A DNA stretch of 64,000 bases. Source: an uncultured Lysobacteraceae bacterium (GTDB lineage: Bacteria; Pseudomonadota; Gammaproteobacteria; Xanthomonadales; Xanthomonadaceae). Location of the stretch: contig CAMLLG010000002.1 in NCBI GenBank assembly GCA_946480825.1, positions 48,373-112,372 of the forward strand. The letters run 5' to 3'. Position 1 is the stretch's first letter. Each line of letters starts with the position of its first letter. Shown piece after piece: positions 37,998 to 48,395 of this stretch. The notes beneath the pieces were generated by a model. It was not told the DNA's origin. It was given only the letters and a program-made list of their open reading frames with translations, and searched no databases. The translations under genes and the position numbers were made by a program.

Positions 37998-38018
37998 GTG
38001 ATATCAAAAAGATATCAC
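37998..38018. promoter_or_regulatory. Palindromic operator GTGATATC-A5-GATATCAC
   Basis: A perfect 8-bp inverted repeat with an AAAAA spacer lies 34 bp upstream of the SPFH start, in the 150-bp divergent region with purT. Its position over the expected promoter suggests repression. Candidate ligand protein: the Arc-like product of the second gene. Confidence 0.65.
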
Positions 38019-38115
38019 TTTCGACAAGCGCTTCCGGACGAGCGGTCGCCCATGCGGCGGGACTTGTCCGCAAGCCTTTGATTTAAAATGGTCTCTTTCC
38101 CAGCGAGCCGCCGCC

Positions 38116-39330
38116 ATGACCACCGTCCCCACCATCGAATTCGGCACGCCGCTGTCGCCGTCCGCCGTCCGCGTGCTGCTGCTGGGGGCCGGCGAGCTGG
38201 GCAAGGAAGTGGCGATCGAACTGCAGCGCTTCGGCTGCGAGGTGATCGCCGCGGACCGTTATGCCGACGCGCCGGCGATGCAGGTGGCGCACCGCAGCCA
38301 CGTGCTGAACATGCTCGACGCGCAGGCGCTGCGCGATCTGATCGCCGAAGAGCGGCCGACCCTGATCGTGCCCGAGATCGAGGCGATCCATACCGAAACC
38401 CTGGTGCAACTGGAGCGCGAGTTCGCGGGCCGCGGCACCCACACCCGGATCGTGCCGACCGCACGCGCGGCGCGCCTGACCATGGATCGCGAGGGCATCC
38501 GCCGGCTCGCCGCGGAAACGCTCGCCGTGCCGACATCCGCTTATCGTTTCGTCGACACGCTCGACGACTATCGCGCCGCGGTGGCGGAGATCGGGATTCC
38601 CTGCGTGGTGAAACCGGTGATGTCGTCTTCGGGCAAGGGCCAGAGCCTGGTGCGCACCGCCGACGACATCGACCGCGCGTGGGATTACGCGCAGACCGGT
38701 GGCCGCGCCGGCGCGGGGCGGGTGATCGTCGAGGGATTCATCGATTTCGATTACGAAATCACCCTGCTGACCGTGCGTCATGCCGGCGGTACCGATTTCT
38801 GCGACCCCATCGGTCATCTTCAGCGCGATGGCGATTACCGCGAAAGTTGGCAGCCGCAGCCGATGTCGCCGGTCGCGCTCGAACGCGCGCAGCGGATCGC
38901 GAGGACCATCACCGATGACCTCGGCGGTTGGGGCCTGTTCGGCGTCGAACTGTTCGTGAAGGGCGACGAGGTGTGGTTCTCGGAAGTCTCGCCGCGCCCG
39001 CACGACACCGGCCTGGTCACGCTGATCTCGCAGGATCTGAGCGAATTCGCGCTGCATGCGCGCGCGATCCTGGGCCTGCCGATTCCGAAGATCGGCCGGA
39101 ACGGCCCGTCGGCGTCCTGCGCGGTGCTCGCGCACGGTCACGGCGTGCCGGCGTTCGCGGGCGTCGCCGATGCGCTGCGCGCGCCGGACACTGCGCTGCG
39201 GTTGTTCGGAAAGCCCGTGGTGGAAGGCCATCGCCGTGTCGCGGTGACGCTGGCGCTCGGCGCGGACATCGACGACGCCCGCGCGAAGGCGCGCGATGCC
39301 GCCGCGGCGCTGACGATCGAGTTGCGATAG
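38116..39330 (+). CDS. purT: Formate-dependent phosphoribosylglycinamide formyltransferase (GAR transformylase 2)
   Basis: A 404-aa ATP-grasp enzyme of purine synthesis that makes FGAR from GAR, formate and ATP. The N-terminal [20 protein letters not shown] binds the nucleotide-like substrate, the ATP-grasp loop is [12 protein letters not shown], and [13 protein letters not shown] carries metal ligands. Length matches E. coli PurT (392 aa). TTTAAAAT about 23 bp upstream may be part of its promoter. Confidence 0.96.
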   Translation: MTTVPTIEFGTPLSPSAVRVLLLGAGELGKEVAIELQRFGCEVIAADRYADAPAMQVAHRSHVLNMLDAQALRDLIAEERPTLIVPEIEAIHTETLVQLEREFAGRGTHTRIVPTARAARLTMDREGIRRLAAETLAVPTSAYRFVDTLDDYRAAVAEIGIPCVVKPVMSSSGKGQSLVRTADDIDRAWDYAQTGGRAGAGRVIVEGFIDFDYEITLLTVRHAGGTDFCDPIGHLQRDGDYRESWQPQPMSPVALERAQRIARTITDDLGGWGLFGVELFVKGDEVWFSEVSPRPHDTGLVTLISQDLSEFALHARAILGLPIPKIGRNGPSASCAVLAHGHGVPAFAGVADALRAPDTALRLFGKPVVEGHRRVAVTLALGADIDDARAKARDAAAALTIELR

Positions 39331-39410
39331 CGAGGCCAGCCGTGGCCGCAGGCGAAACCCGAGGAAAGTCGGGCCGCACCCGCGCTCGGTGGAAACGGTA
39401 CGAGCATGAT

Positions 39411-39479
39411 CGGTAGAGCGGCCTTCAGGCCGCTGCTTTTACGTAGCGTAAGAGCAGCGGCCTGAAGGCCGCTCTACCG
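39411..39479. repeat. Long perfect inverted repeat, REP/BIME-like interspersed element
   Basis: Two 27-nt perfectly complementary arms (39411-39437 and 39453-39479) built on GGTAGAGCGGCCTTCAGGCC enclose a 15-nt centre that can pair further. Each arm itself contains the palindrome GGCCTTCAGGCC-like core. Such GAGCGGCCT-type palindromes are scattered in intergenic regions of Xanthomonadaceae genomes. Here it lies between purT and the next gene, where it could also end the purT message. Confidence 0.8.
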
Positions 39480-39529
39480 CGATGGTCGGAACTGCTACGC
39501 TCCGCGGGTCACGTACGGGATCTTTCGCG

Positions 39530-39913
39530 ATGAACGACACCAACGGTTACGCCGTGTTCTTTTTCCCTCAGGCGCTGGAGGCCCTCGGCGACCCGATCCG
39601 CCCTTTCCTGCAGGACGGTCCGGCCGGTCCGCACGTCGCCTGCACCACGATCGACACCGGCGGCGCGTTCATCGAGATGACCATCGACGGGCGGACGCCG
39701 GAGGGGCGTGAGGTGTCGCTGGAACTGATGGTGCCCAGCGGCATGGTGCGGATGGTGGTCTCGACCCAGAGCGAAGCGATGTTCGGATTCGGCCTGCGCC
39801 GGCCCGAGCCGGTCGCCGCCGCATTGCCCGTGATCGGTCCGACCGCGGAGCCGGCGAACGCGCCGTCGGAATCGCTGCCGTCGACGGCGGACGACGCGGC
39901 GAAACCCGGTTGA
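39530..39913 (+). CDS. Hypothetical protein
   Basis: A 127-aa soluble protein. I prefer ATG 39530 over 39482, which would start inside the repeat-adjacent DNA. Residues 5-85 alternate beta and helix (YAVFFFPQALEALGD, GAFIEMTIDG, GREVSLELMVPSGMVRMVVST). The C-terminus is Pro/Ala/Ser-rich and disordered. No family recognised. Confidence 0.65.
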   Translation: MNDTNGYAVFFFPQALEALGDPIRPFLQDGPAGPHVACTTIDTGGAFIEMTIDGRTPEGREVSLELMVPSGMVRMVVSTQSEAMFGFGLRRPEPVAAALPVIGPTAEPANAPSESLPSTADDAAKPG

Positions 39914-39941
39914 GACTCTTCGCCGCGCCGCTGGCCGGCGC

Positions 39942-42900
39942 TCAGTGCATCGACGCGTTGCGACGGCGCCCCGCATGGCCGCTGCGTTGCAGCGGTTGCG
40001 GACGCCCGAGCAGATAACCCTGGCCGAACAGGCAGCCCTGCTCCACGAGAATATCGCGCTGGCTTTGGGTTTCGATGCCCTCGGCGATCGTGTCGATGCC
40101 GAGCGTGATCGCCATCGCCAGGATCGCGCGCACCAGCGCCAGACTTTCGGTCCGCGCTTCGCCATCGAGGCCCGACACGAAACTGCGGTCGATCTTCAGT
40201 CCCTGGATCGGAAACCGGTGCAGATACGACAGCGCGGAGAAACCGGTGCCGAAATCGTCGAGCAGCGCGGCCACGCCGTGATGGCGCAGATCGCGCAGCA
40301 CCCGCAGCGCGCGCGGCGCGTCCTCGATCAGCGCGACTTCGGTGATCTCGATCCGCAGCCGGCGCGGGTCCTGGTCCGCTTCGTCGAGCATGCGCAGCAG
40401 ACGGTCGGCGAAGTTGTCCGACAGGAAATGCCGCGGCGAAACGTTGATCGACACGTAGCGCTCGGGGTATTCGCTCATCGACGACACGACGTGGGCGTAC
40501 ATCAGCCAGTCGACCTGCTCGATCAGACTGCTGTCCTCGCCGACGCCGATGAATTCCGACGGCATCAGCAGGCCGCGGCGCTCGTGGTTCCAGCGCACCA
40601 GCGCCTCGTAGCCGACCTGCGCGCCGTCCTGCAGACGCAGAATCGGCTGGAAATGCGGCTCGAAGGCATCGTGCATGATCGCGCGGCGCAGATCGGCCTC
40701 CAGATCCAGCAGGCGCATCGCTTCGGCACGCATCTCCTCGTCGAACATCTCGCTGCGATTGCGGCCGCGGCGTTTGGCCCGGTACATCGCGGCGTCGGCG
40801 TCGCGCAACAATTCTTCGTTCTTGCGGTAGCGCGGATGCCACAGCGCGATGCCGATGCTCGCCGACGGGAACACTTCGCGGCCTTCGATCCACATCGACT
40901 GGCCGAGGCCGCGCAGGATCGCGGCGGCGTAGGTTTCGGCCTGTTCGGCGGTTTCGATGTCCTCGGCCAGGATCGCGAATTCGTCGCCACCGAGGCGCGC
41001 GACGAGGTCGCCGCGGCCGATTACCTGCGAGATCCGGCGGCTCGATTCCACCAGCAGTTCGTCGCCGGCGACATGGCCGACGCTGTCATTGATCAGCTTG
41101 AACCGGTCGATGTCGAGGAACATGACGGCGAACGATTTTCCGCTCGGGCCGGAGGCGCGCACGATGGCGTCGTCCAGCCGCTCCTGCAACTGCGCGCGGT
41201 TGGGCAGGCCGGTCAGGCTGTCGTGTCGCGCCTGATGGCGCAGCCGCTGTTCGGCGCGCACGCGTTCGGCGATCTGTTCGCGCAGTTCGCGATTGGCGTC
41301 CGCCAGTTCGTGGGTGCGGGTCTGTACCCGCGTTTCCAGTTCGGCGTGGGCCGCGACCAGACGATCCTGCGCGCGCTTGCGCGCCAGCGCGGCGTCGATG
41401 TGATGCGCGACGAAGGTCAGCAGTTCCTGGTCGCGTTCGGTGAAACCGATGCCCTGGGTGTAGCTCTGCACGCCGATCACGCCGATCACGGCGTCGTCGC
41501 GGGTCAGCGGCACGCCGAGCCAGCAGTGCGCGAGTGGTCCGAAACTGCGAACGCGGCCCTCGGCTTCCAGCGCCTGGATGCCGGCGCGATCGGCGAGCAG
41601 CGCGCGACCGGTGTCGATCACGTATTCGGTCAGGCCCTTGGCGCGAGGCCGGTCGCGGGTCTGGCGCGTATCGATCTCGTCGGCGACGTAGGGGAATTCG
41701 ATGAACTGGCCGTCGGCCGAGACCAGCGCGATGTAGAAATTGCGCGCGTACAGCAGCTCGCCGATGATCGAATGCAGGTCTGCGTAGAAACGTTCGAGGC
41801 TGTCGGCGCTGACCGACAGCTCGGTGATGCGGAACAGCGCCTGCTGCAGTTTCTCGGCGCGTTCGCGCTCGACCACCTCGGCCTGCAGTTCGGTGTTTGC
41901 CTGCTGCAGCGCGTGGGTGCGTTCCTTGACGCGGCGTTCCAGTTCCACCCGCGCGGTCTTGCGGTCCAGCGCGGTCAGGATGTGCTGGGCGACGTATTCG
42001 AGCAGCGCCCGATCTTCGGTGCCGTAGCGTTTCGGGCGCTCGTAGTCCTGCACCACGATCGCGCCGCACACCTGCGTGTCGCGCAGCAGCGGTACGCCGA
42101 GCCAGTCCTCGCTCATCGGGCCGCCCGCGTATTCGTCGTCGGGAATCTGCAGGGCGTCGATGATCTCGCGCGGCGATCCGATCAGCGTGCTGCCGTGGCG
42201 CAGCAGCGCCGCGGTCATGCTGTGCATGTTGTGGTCGATCGCGAATTCGGTGAGCGGATCGGGGTCGAACTGGTCGCGGCTGTCGGCGAAGTAGAGATAG
42301 CGGATCGTTTCGCGTTTGTCGTCGTAGTGGACGATGTAGAAATTCTCGGCCGGCATCAGGCCGCCGACGATCTGGTGGATCCGCGCCAGCATGTCGCGCA
42401 TCTCCAGGCCCGAGCCGGCGAGATCGGAAATCTCGTACAGCGCGTGCTGCAGGCGCTTGGACTGTTCGAGGGTTTCGATCCTGGCATCGGCTTCCGCCAG
42501 CCGCAGCGACGCGCCGACAAGATCGCGCGCCAGCGCGAACCAGGCGTGGCGCGCCCAGTCGGCGGGCGGCGTGGACGCGAAGTACAGGCCGAGCGTGGTG
42601 CGATTGCCGTCGTCGCCATCGAGCCGATCGAGCAGCATGCCTGCCGGCGACGTCGCGTCGGGCATCGCGTCCGCCGATGCGTCCAAACCGGACGCATCGA
42701 GGCCGGTCGCGTCGAAGCCTGGCGCGTCGAGATGTGCGACGACTGCCAGCCGCAGCGCTTCGTCGCCGTGGGCGTTGCGGGCACTGCCGAGACCGAGGCG
42801 GGCATGACGCCAGGCGATGGCGACCTGGGTGCCGTCGGGCAGCGTCCTGGACAGCGAGTCGATCGCGGTCCTCACGGCGGCCTGCGCAACCAGAGCCCCC

Positions 42901-42950
42901 CCGGCTCCGTCCTGAGTCCCAGCGTTCACGTCGTGGCTGCCGAGCATCAT
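39942..42950 (-). CDS. GAF-GAF-GGDEF-EAL cyclic-di-GMP protein
   Basis: A 1002-aa cytoplasmic protein. The N-terminal 145 residues include a D-A-S-G-L low-complexity repeat. A GAF domain (about 165-330), a coiled coil, a second GAF (about 365-520) and another coiled coil precede the GGDEF domain with intact ARLGGDEFA. The EAL domain has YEALVRW, INVSPRHF, EITEVAL, DDFGTGFSAL, KIDRSFV and EGIET, so both synthesis and breakdown of c-di-GMP are possible on paper. No transmembrane helix. The 1012-codon opposite frame is a shadow. Confidence 0.95.
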   Translation of the reverse strand: MMLGSHDVNAGTQDGAGGALVAQAAVRTAIDSLSRTLPDGTQVAIAWRHARLGLGSARNAHGDEALRLAVVAHLDAPGFDATGLDASGLDASADAMPDATSPAGMLLDRLDGDDGNRTTLGLYFASTPPADWARHAWFALARDLVGASLRLAEADARIETLEQSKRLQHALYEISDLAGSGLEMRDMLARIHQIVGGLMPAENFYIVHYDDKRETIRYLYFADSRDQFDPDPLTEFAIDHNMHSMTAALLRHGSTLIGSPREIIDALQIPDDEYAGGPMSEDWLGVPLLRDTQVCGAIVVQDYERPKRYGTEDRALLEYVAQHILTALDRKTARVELERRVKERTHALQQANTELQAEVVERERAEKLQQALFRITELSVSADSLERFYADLHSIIGELLYARNFYIALVSADGQFIEFPYVADEIDTRQTRDRPRAKGLTEYVIDTGRALLADRAGIQALEAEGRVRSFGPLAHCWLGVPLTRDDAVIGVIGVQSYTQGIGFTERDQELLTFVAHHIDAALARKRAQDRLVAAHAELETRVQTRTHELADANRELREQIAERVRAEQRLRHQARHDSLTGLPNRAQLQERLDDAIVRASGPSGKSFAVMFLDIDRFKLINDSVGHVAGDELLVESSRRISQVIGRGDLVARLGGDEFAILAEDIETAEQAETYAAAILRGLGQSMWIEGREVFPSASIGIALWHPRYRKNEELLRDADAAMYRAKRRGRNRSEMFDEEMRAEAMRLLDLEADLRRAIMHDAFEPHFQPILRLQDGAQVGYEALVRWNHERRGLLMPSEFIGVGEDSSLIEQVDWLMYAHVVSSMSEYPERYVSINVSPRHFLSDNFADRLLRMLDEADQDPRRLRIEITEVALIEDAPRALRVLRDLRHHGVAALLDDFGTGFSALSYLHRFPIQGLKIDRSFVSGLDGEARTESLALVRAILAMAITLGIDTIAEGIETQSQRDILVEQGCLFGQGYLLGRPQPLQRSGHAGRRRNASMH

Positions 42951-43056
42951 GACCTCAGCATATACCCGAACAATCGGTCATGACAGATGACGCGGAAAGA
43001 CGCGACGAACGGCCGTCGCTTCGATCCGTGCCCTCGGCAGCGAAGCGGCGCCGGCC

Positions 43057-44334
43057 TTACTCCGCAGGCAGGATGTCGATCCAGACCGGGCGATGGTCCG
43101 AAGCGGCCGCGAGCGCGGCTTCGGCATCGTCGGGCGCCGGCCAGAACACACCGGACGCGACCACGCGCAGGCCGGTGGAAGGCAACACGTAATCCAGCCG
43201 CAGATTGCCGACCTTCGGGCCGAAGTCGCCGGTATCTTCCGCCGGATCGCCGCGATGCGCGGCGTTCGCGCCGCCCGCGGCCCGCGCCGCCGCGATCGCG
43301 CCGTCGCTGCGCGGCGCGACATGCCGCAGCACGCGCGGATGTCCGATCAGCGCATGGATGGCATCGTGGCGACCATCGCCATCGACCGGATCGTTGTTGA
43401 GATCGCCGGCGATCACGAAACGCGCGCCATCGGGCAGACCGCCGCAACGGCCGGCGTCGTCGCACAGCCAGCCGCGATCGGCCGGATCGTCGTCGAGATA
43501 TTCGCGCCACAGCCGCAACTCATCGGCGTTGCGCGCGCCGTTGCGGTCCTCCGGACCGTCGAACACCGGCGGTGTCGGGTGCGACACCAGAAAGTGCAGG
43601 GTGCCGTGCGGCGTGCGCACCGGCACGTCCCAATGCGATTTCGACGACAGCCGCAGCGCGCGCCACACCGGTTCGGGATAGAACATGCGCCGCGCGTTCG
43701 GATCCACCGGCGTCGATGCATCGGGCATCGCGCTCCATGCCAGCAATCGGAAGCTGCGGACGGCCTGCGCATCGATCGGATGGCGCGACAGCACCAGCAT
43801 GCCGTACTGGCCCGGGTGCAGGCCGTAGCCCCAGGCGTCGTTGCCGCGATCGCGACCGCTGCCGCCGACGGTGCCGTTGCCGTCGAGATCCAGACCGCTG
43901 GGCACGCCGGTGTTCACCGGCGCGAAGTATCGATAAGGGTAACGCAGCGCCGTTCCGCCGGGCATCTGCGCGATTTCGAGATAATCGCGCTGGAACAGAT
44001 CGGCCGCGCGGCCCTCGGCGTCGTAATCGAATTCGTTGAGCAGCACCAGGTCCGGGCGCACCCGCTGCAGCACCGCGGCGATCTTCCGCGCGGCGGGATC
44101 GCCGGTTTCCAGCCGGCGGATCAGGCCGCGATCGCTGTCGTCGTAGAGCGAGGCGTTGTAGGTCGCCACCCGCAGCGGTGCGGACGTGTCCGGTGCGGAC
44201 GTGTTCGATGGGGGGCCGTCCGACGCGGGCGGTTCGCCATGCACGCGTACGCGCAGGCAGCCTGCGCTCGCGATGGTCAATGCGACGATGCACGACAGCA
44301 GGACGATACGGCGCGGGCAACGCAGGAAGATCAT
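43057..44334 (-). CDS. Endonuclease/exonuclease/phosphatase-family lipoprotein
   Basis: A 425-aa protein with a lipobox (LTIASAGC) after a hydrophobic leader. The EEP fold is shown by [25 protein letters not shown] (catalytic Glu), [16 protein letters not shown] (Asp/Asn), LRLDYVLPS and the terminal [11 protein letters not shown] (catalytic His). Substrate could be extracellular DNA, a phospholipid or a phosphoester. ATG 44334 overlaps the bpt stop. Confidence 0.9.
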   Translation of the reverse strand: MIFLRCPRRIVLLSCIVALTIASAGCLRVRVHGEPPASDGPPSNTSAPDTSAPLRVATYNASLYDDSDRGLIRRLETGDPAARKIAAVLQRVRPDLVLLNEFDYDAEGRAADLFQRDYLEIAQMPGGTALRYPYRYFAPVNTGVPSGLDLDGNGTVGGSGRDRGNDAWGYGLHPGQYGMLVLSRHPIDAQAVRSFRLLAWSAMPDASTPVDPNARRMFYPEPVWRALRLSSKSHWDVPVRTPHGTLHFLVSHPTPPVFDGPEDRNGARNADELRLWREYLDDDPADRGWLCDDAGRCGGLPDGARFVIAGDLNNDPVDGDGRHDAIHALIGHPRVLRHVAPRSDGAIAAARAAGGANAAHRGDPAEDTGDFGPKVGNLRLDYVLPSTGLRVVASGVFWPAPDDAEAALAAASDHRPVWIDILPAE

Positions 44335-45107
44335 GGGGCGGCCTCTCCGGGTCGGGCCTGCTGCGGTGTTCGCGACCAGCCGTGCCCATCGTAGGACTCC
44401 AGCGGTTGGTAGCGGCGTTTGTAGGCCATCTTGCGATGGCCATCGATCCAGTATCCGAGATACAGATGACGCTTGCCGTCGCGTCGCGCCCAGGCGATCT
44501 GCTGCAGGATCGCGAAGGTGCCGAGCCCGCGGTCGGCGGCATCGGGGTCGTAGAAGGTGTAGACCGCCGACAGCGCGTCGTCGACCATGTCGGTCACCGC
44601 CACCGCCAGCAGCGTGCCGGTGGCGTGCGGTTGTCGCGTGCGGATTTCGAGGAAACGGCCCTGGCCCCAGGCGCTGACCAGGAACTGGTCGAATTCCGCG
44701 GTGCCGTGGCCGTCCATGCCGCCGCCCGCGTGGCGCGCGGCGAGATAGCGTTGATAGAGCGCGAAATGCTCCTCGGTGCGCACGGCGGGACAGACCCGCG
44801 TTTCCAGATCGGCGTTGCGGGCGAGGCAGCGGCGCTGGCTGCGGTCGGCGCGGAATTCCGCCACCGGAATGCGCACCGCGACGCAGGCCTGGCAGCCGCG
44901 GCAGTGCGGGCGATAGATCAGATTGCCGGAACGGCGGAAGCCCCAACCCAGTGCGGTCGGGTAGAGCGTCGCCAGACGCGGATCGCCGGGGTCGAACACC
45001 AGATCGCGCGCGTTGCGCTCCGGCCAATAACCGCAGGGGTGTTCGGGCGTGTGGAACAGCCGGATCGGATCGTCGTCGGCCGGTGGATCGCGCACGACGC
45101 CGTTCAT
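44331..45107 (-). CDS. bpt: Aspartate/glutamate leucyltransferase (N-end rule)
   Basis: A 258-aa L/F-type transferase of the Bpt family that adds Leu from Leu-tRNA to N-terminal Asp or Glu, marking proteins for ClpAP. The N-terminal [15 protein letters not shown] and the zinc-like cysteine cluster [15 protein letters not shown] are characteristic, and [23 protein letters not shown] is the conserved C-terminal block. It overlaps both neighbours by ATGA. Confidence 0.96.
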   Translation of the reverse strand: MNGVVRDPPADDDPIRLFHTPEHPCGYWPERNARDLVFDPGDPRLATLYPTALGWGFRRSGNLIYRPHCRGCQACVAVRIPVAEFRADRSQRRCLARNADLETRVCPAVRTEEHFALYQRYLAARHAGGGMDGHGTAEFDQFLVSAWGQGRFLEIRTRQPHATGTLLAVAVTDMVDDALSAVYTFYDPDAADRGLGTFAILQQIAWARRDGKRHLYLGYWIDGHRKMAYKRRYQPLESYDGHGWSRTPQQARPGEAAP

Positions 45108-45691
45108 CCGCGCAGCGCCGAGAGCGCGGGCCAGTACAGCGCCGCCGCGAACAGGCCGGCGAGCCCACCGGCGAAGAGATCCCGCGGCCGGTGTCGCGAC
45201 AGCCGCAGCCGCGACCACGCCACCGCGGCGGCGAAGACGACACCCGCGGTCACCGCGACGCTGCCCAGCGGCCACAGCAGGCCCGCGGCATACACCGCGA
45301 ACGCGAGGTGCAGCGACAGCGTGCAGACGCGCGCGGCGAGCAGCGCGATCGTCACGATCGCGGCCGCGAGCAGCAACGCGAGGGCGAGGTCCGGTTCCGG
45401 CAGTCCATAGCGTGCGGCCAGCGCGGCCACCAGCAGCATCGCCAGCAGACTGCGGTTGAGATCGCGGCGCTCGTGCCGGTGGCTGGCGTCGACGTGCGCC
45501 CAACGCCCGCGCCGCACCTGCCACCACGATCCGCCCAGCACCAGTGCGGCGAAGAGCGCGATGCCCGCCGCCATCGACATCAGCGACTGCGGATCGCGCG
45601 CGCGCATCGCCGCCGGCAGCAGCAACGCCGCCGGCAGCACCAGCAGCGGGTGACCGAGGATCGAAACGACGCGGGCGATGCGTTGCGGCAT
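45104..45691 (-). CDS. PAP2-like membrane phosphatase or related protein
   Basis: A 195-aa inner-membrane protein with about five helices. The C-terminal segment [17 protein letters not shown] fits the last PAP2 motif SRxxxxxHxxxD. The middle motif PSGH is replaced by TLSLH, so catalytic activity is uncertain. Known members dephosphorylate phosphatidic acid or undecaprenyl-PP. It starts the three-gene run with bpt. Confidence 0.7.
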   Translation of the reverse strand: MPQRIARVVSILGHPLLVLPAALLLPAAMRARDPQSLMSMAAGIALFAALVLGGSWWQVRRGRWAHVDASHRHERRDLNRSLLAMLLVAALAARYGLPEPDLALALLLAAAIVTIALLAARVCTLSLHLAFAVYAAGLLWPLGSVAVTAGVVFAAAVAWSRLRLSRHRPRDLFAGGLAGLFAAALYWPALSALRG

Positions 45692-45750
45692 GCGTCAAGC
45701 ATAACCGCTGCGGTCGCAGCGTCTGCGCCGCCGCGCATGCCGTGCGACGA

Positions 45751-46896
45751 TCAGATTTTGCCGGACATCACCAGACCCGCGATCAAACCGCCGAAACCGC
45801 AGACGAATCCGATGATCGCGCCGACCCGACCCTGGATGCGTTCGCGTCGCCGGCGCGCCGCCGCGCGCACCGGATCGCGCTGCGCCTCCAGCGCGCGGCG
45901 CCGTGCGGTGACCCGCGGTTGCACCACCATCGTCTGATAAAAGATCGACGCCATGAAGGCGAGACCCGCGATGAGCGGCCACACCCATCCGCTGTCGAAA
46001 CGCACGACCAGCAGCATCGCCACCACGAAGGCGGCCGTGGTCAGCGCGTTGATCCCCGCGCTGCGGGTCAACCCTCGGCGTTCTTCGTCGTCGATCGCTT
46101 CTTTCAGCTGTCTGCGCAGGCCGAGCCAGATGCCGGCGAATCCGCCGATCAGGCCAATGGCGATGCTGCCGGCCGAGCCGGCCACGATCTTGCCGAGCGT
46201 CTTCGCGCCGATGGCCGCGCCCACCGTCAGCATGCCCTTCGCCGCCGCGGGCGGGCTGGCGAGGGTCAGCGCAGTCGCAATAATCCCGGTGAAGGCGGCG
46301 CCGGGCGCGCTGCTCGCGGCGAATTCTCCGAAACGCGCCAGCAGGTCTTCGCGCAGGCTCTGGCGCGCGCGCGACAGCCGCTTGCGCACTGCGGCATCGG
46401 ACAGGCCCAGCAGCAGCGCCACCTGCTGCGAACTCTGGCCTTCGCGATAGAACAACAGCAGTACTTCGCGGCTCTCTTCAGGCAACGCGGAGATCAGTTC
46501 GACCGCGGCGCGTTCCCGCTCGTCTTCCTCGTGCTGTTGCATCGGCCCGGGCGCAGGGTCGGCGGCGAGTTCGATCGCGATCTCGGCGCCTTCGCCGTCG
46601 AGCGGACGATGGCGGCCGGCACGCAGGTGATCGCGGGCGAGATTGCGCGCGATCTGGCGCAGCCAGGGCAGGAAACTGCTCGGATTCTGCAAGCGTTTCA
46701 GATGTTGCCACGCGGTGAGGAACGCCTCCTGGGCGATGTCCTCGCTGACGCTCACGTCGCGGGTGATCGCCAGCGCCACCGCGGTGACGGTGTTCTGGCA
46801 GGCCGCGACGATGCGGCCGAATGCGGCGCGATCGCCATCGCGGGCGGCCGGGAGTTCGGCGGCGATCAACGCATCGACGGCACGGATCCCCGTCAT
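45751..46896 (-). CDS. ECF sigma factor fused to a C-terminal membrane domain, copy B
   Basis: A 381-aa protein. Region sigma-2 is [29 protein letters not shown] with [18 protein letters not shown], and sigma-4 is [27 protein letters not shown]. After residue 190 several hydrophobic helices follow ([73 protein letters not shown]). It is a tandem paralog of copy A and overlaps its stop by ATGA. The membrane part may replace an anti-sigma factor. Confidence 0.9.
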   Translation of the reverse strand: MTGIRAVDALIAAELPAARDGDRAAFGRIVAACQNTVTAVALAITRDVSVSEDIAQEAFLTAWQHLKRLQNPSSFLPWLRQIARNLARDHLRAGRHRPLDGEGAEIAIELAADPAPGPMQQHEEDERERAAVELISALPEESREVLLLFYREGQSSQQVALLLGLSDAAVRKRLSRARQSLREDLLARFGEFAASSAPGAAFTGIIATALTLASPPAAAKGMLTVGAAIGAKTLGKIVAGSAGSIAIGLIGGFAGIWLGLRRQLKEAIDDEERRGLTRSAGINALTTAAFVVAMLLVVRFDSGWVWPLIAGLAFMASIFYQTMVVQPRVTARRRALEAQRDPVRAAARRRRERIQGRVGAIIGFVCGFGGLIAGLVMSGKI

Positions 46897-48161
46897 CCGA
46901 GCACCCGTTCGAGCAGGATTCGCATGGTCGCTCCCAGACCCTCCGGCCCGTAGTGGAAGCCGAGATAGAAGATCGCCATCGCGAACACGTACAGCACGCC
47001 CGAATAGAACATCGCGACCGGGCCGTAGCTGTAGTCGTACGCGCGATAACGACCTTTCGCGCCGGCCGGGTCGCGGGCCCGGTCGCGCTCGATCATCGGC
47101 AGCAGCGTGCGGCGGATCGCGAGCAGCGTGTACAGCGAGGCGAATTCGGTGAACAGGGTCGCCGCCATCGTCGCCCAGAAACTCGGCACCCACAGCGCGA
47201 CGAGGAAGGTCGCCGTCATCAGCGGTAGAGTCACGATCATGTAGACCCAGTAACGTCGCAGCAGGGCTTCGCGTTCTTCCAGGGTTTCCGCGTAGACCAG
47301 CAGATGTTTGCGGGTGAGGTGCGCGGCGATCGCGCCGCCGAGCAGCGAACCGCCGATCACGCCGCCCATGCCGGCCACCGCGGCCAGCCCCTTGCCGGCC
47401 ATGCCGCCGCCCACGGTGCCGGCACCGACGGCGCCCGCACCCATCGTGCCCGCCCCGATGGCGGTCGCGGCGACGGCCGCCGCGGGTTTGGCGGCGATGC
47501 CCAGGCCGGTGACGACCGCGGCGGTGAACGCGGCCGAAGGCGCCGAACTGCGCGCGAATTCGCCGAACCGCGCGATCAGATCGTCGCGCACCAATTGCCG
47601 CGCGCGGGAGAGGCGCTTGCGCACAGCGGCATCGGTGATGCCCAGCAGCATGGCCACCTGTTGCGAACTCTGGCCTTCGCGATAGAACAGCAGCAGGGTT
47701 TCGCGGCTGTCTTCGGGCAGCGAGGCGATCAACTCGGCGGCGGTGGCTTCATGCTCGTCCGCCAGCAGTTTCTGCATCGGTTGCGGACCGGGATCCGCGG
47801 CCATCGCCAGCGCGAGTTCGGCGTTCGGGCCGTCCAGCGGCTGGTCGCGATACTTGCGCAGATGGTCGCGGGCGAGGTTGCGCGCGATCTGGCGCAGCCA
47901 GGGCAGGAAGCTGTCGGGGTTGTGCAGGCGCTCCAGATGCTGCCAGGCGTTGAAGAAGGCCTCCTGGGCGATGTCCTCGCTGGCGTTCACGTCGCGGGTG
48001 ATCGCCAGCGCCACCGCGGTCACGGTGTTCTGGCAGGCGGCGACGATCCGCCCGTAGGCGGCGTGGTCGCCGCTGCGTGCGGCGGGCAGCTCCTGCAGGA
48101 TCAGGGCGTCGACGGAGAGTGCGGTGGCGGACATGGGCGGCAGGCGGTTCGGGAAGGACAT
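46893..48161 (-). CDS. ECF sigma factor fused to a C-terminal membrane domain, copy A
   Basis: A 422-aa protein (ATG 48161; 48134 possible). Sigma-2 ([25 protein letters not shown]) and sigma-4 ([25 protein letters not shown]) are nearly identical to copy B. The linker AVAATAIGAGTMGAGAVGAG is glycine-rich, then come four or so membrane helices (YWVYMIVTLPLMTATFLVALWV, MFYSGVLYVFAMAIFYLGF). The start lies next to the 15-bp tandem repeat in the divergent region with the EF-hand gene. Confidence 0.9.
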   Translation of the reverse strand: MSFPNRLPPMSATALSVDALILQELPAARSGDHAAYGRIVAACQNTVTAVALAITRDVNASEDIAQEAFFNAWQHLERLHNPDSFLPWLRQIARNLARDHLRKYRDQPLDGPNAELALAMAADPGPQPMQKLLADEHEATAAELIASLPEDSRETLLLFYREGQSSQQVAMLLGITDAAVRKRLSRARQLVRDDLIARFGEFARSSAPSAAFTAAVVTGLGIAAKPAAAVAATAIGAGTMGAGAVGAGTVGGGMAGKGLAAVAGMGGVIGGSLLGGAIAAHLTRKHLLVYAETLEEREALLRRYWVYMIVTLPLMTATFLVALWVPSFWATMAATLFTEFASLYTLLAIRRTLLPMIERDRARDPAGAKGRYRAYDYSYGPVAMFYSGVLYVFAMAIFYLGFHYGPEGLGATMRILLERVLG

Positions 48162-48185
48162 GATGCCAAGACGACGGACGATCGC

Positions 48186-48305
48186 GGATGTGACTGGTGC
48201 GGATGTGACTGGTGCGGATGTGACTGGTGCGGATGTGACTGGTGCGGATGTGACAGGTGCGGATGTGACAGGTGCGGATGTGACCGGTGCCGTTGTGACC
48301 GGTGC
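48186..48305. repeat. Eight-copy 15-bp tandem repeat (GGATGTGACTGGTGC)
   Basis: Units 1-4 are identical, units 5-6 have A and units 7-8 have C at position 10, and unit 8 also differs at its start. The array lies in the divergent region between the sigma genes and the EF-hand gene. Because 15 is a multiple of three, all frames stay open; the plus frame reads ADVTG repeats and ends in ATGA with the EF-hand start. No spacers, so it is not a CRISPR array. Confidence 0.95.
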
Positions 48306-48395
48306 CGGTGGACCGGGCTGTCAACCGCGGGCGCGGGCAGGCGTTGACAGGTCCATGCGGGCCACCGGCCCGACCCAACCCCCAAGGAGATTCCC

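Noticed and set aside
39945..42983. 1012-codon open frame on the plus strand
   Set aside because: Antisense shadow of the GAF-GGDEF-EAL gene, whose catalytic motifs are all in the minus frame.
48186..48305. Possible CRISPR array
   Set aside because: The 15-bp units are directly adjacent without spacers and no cas genes are near.
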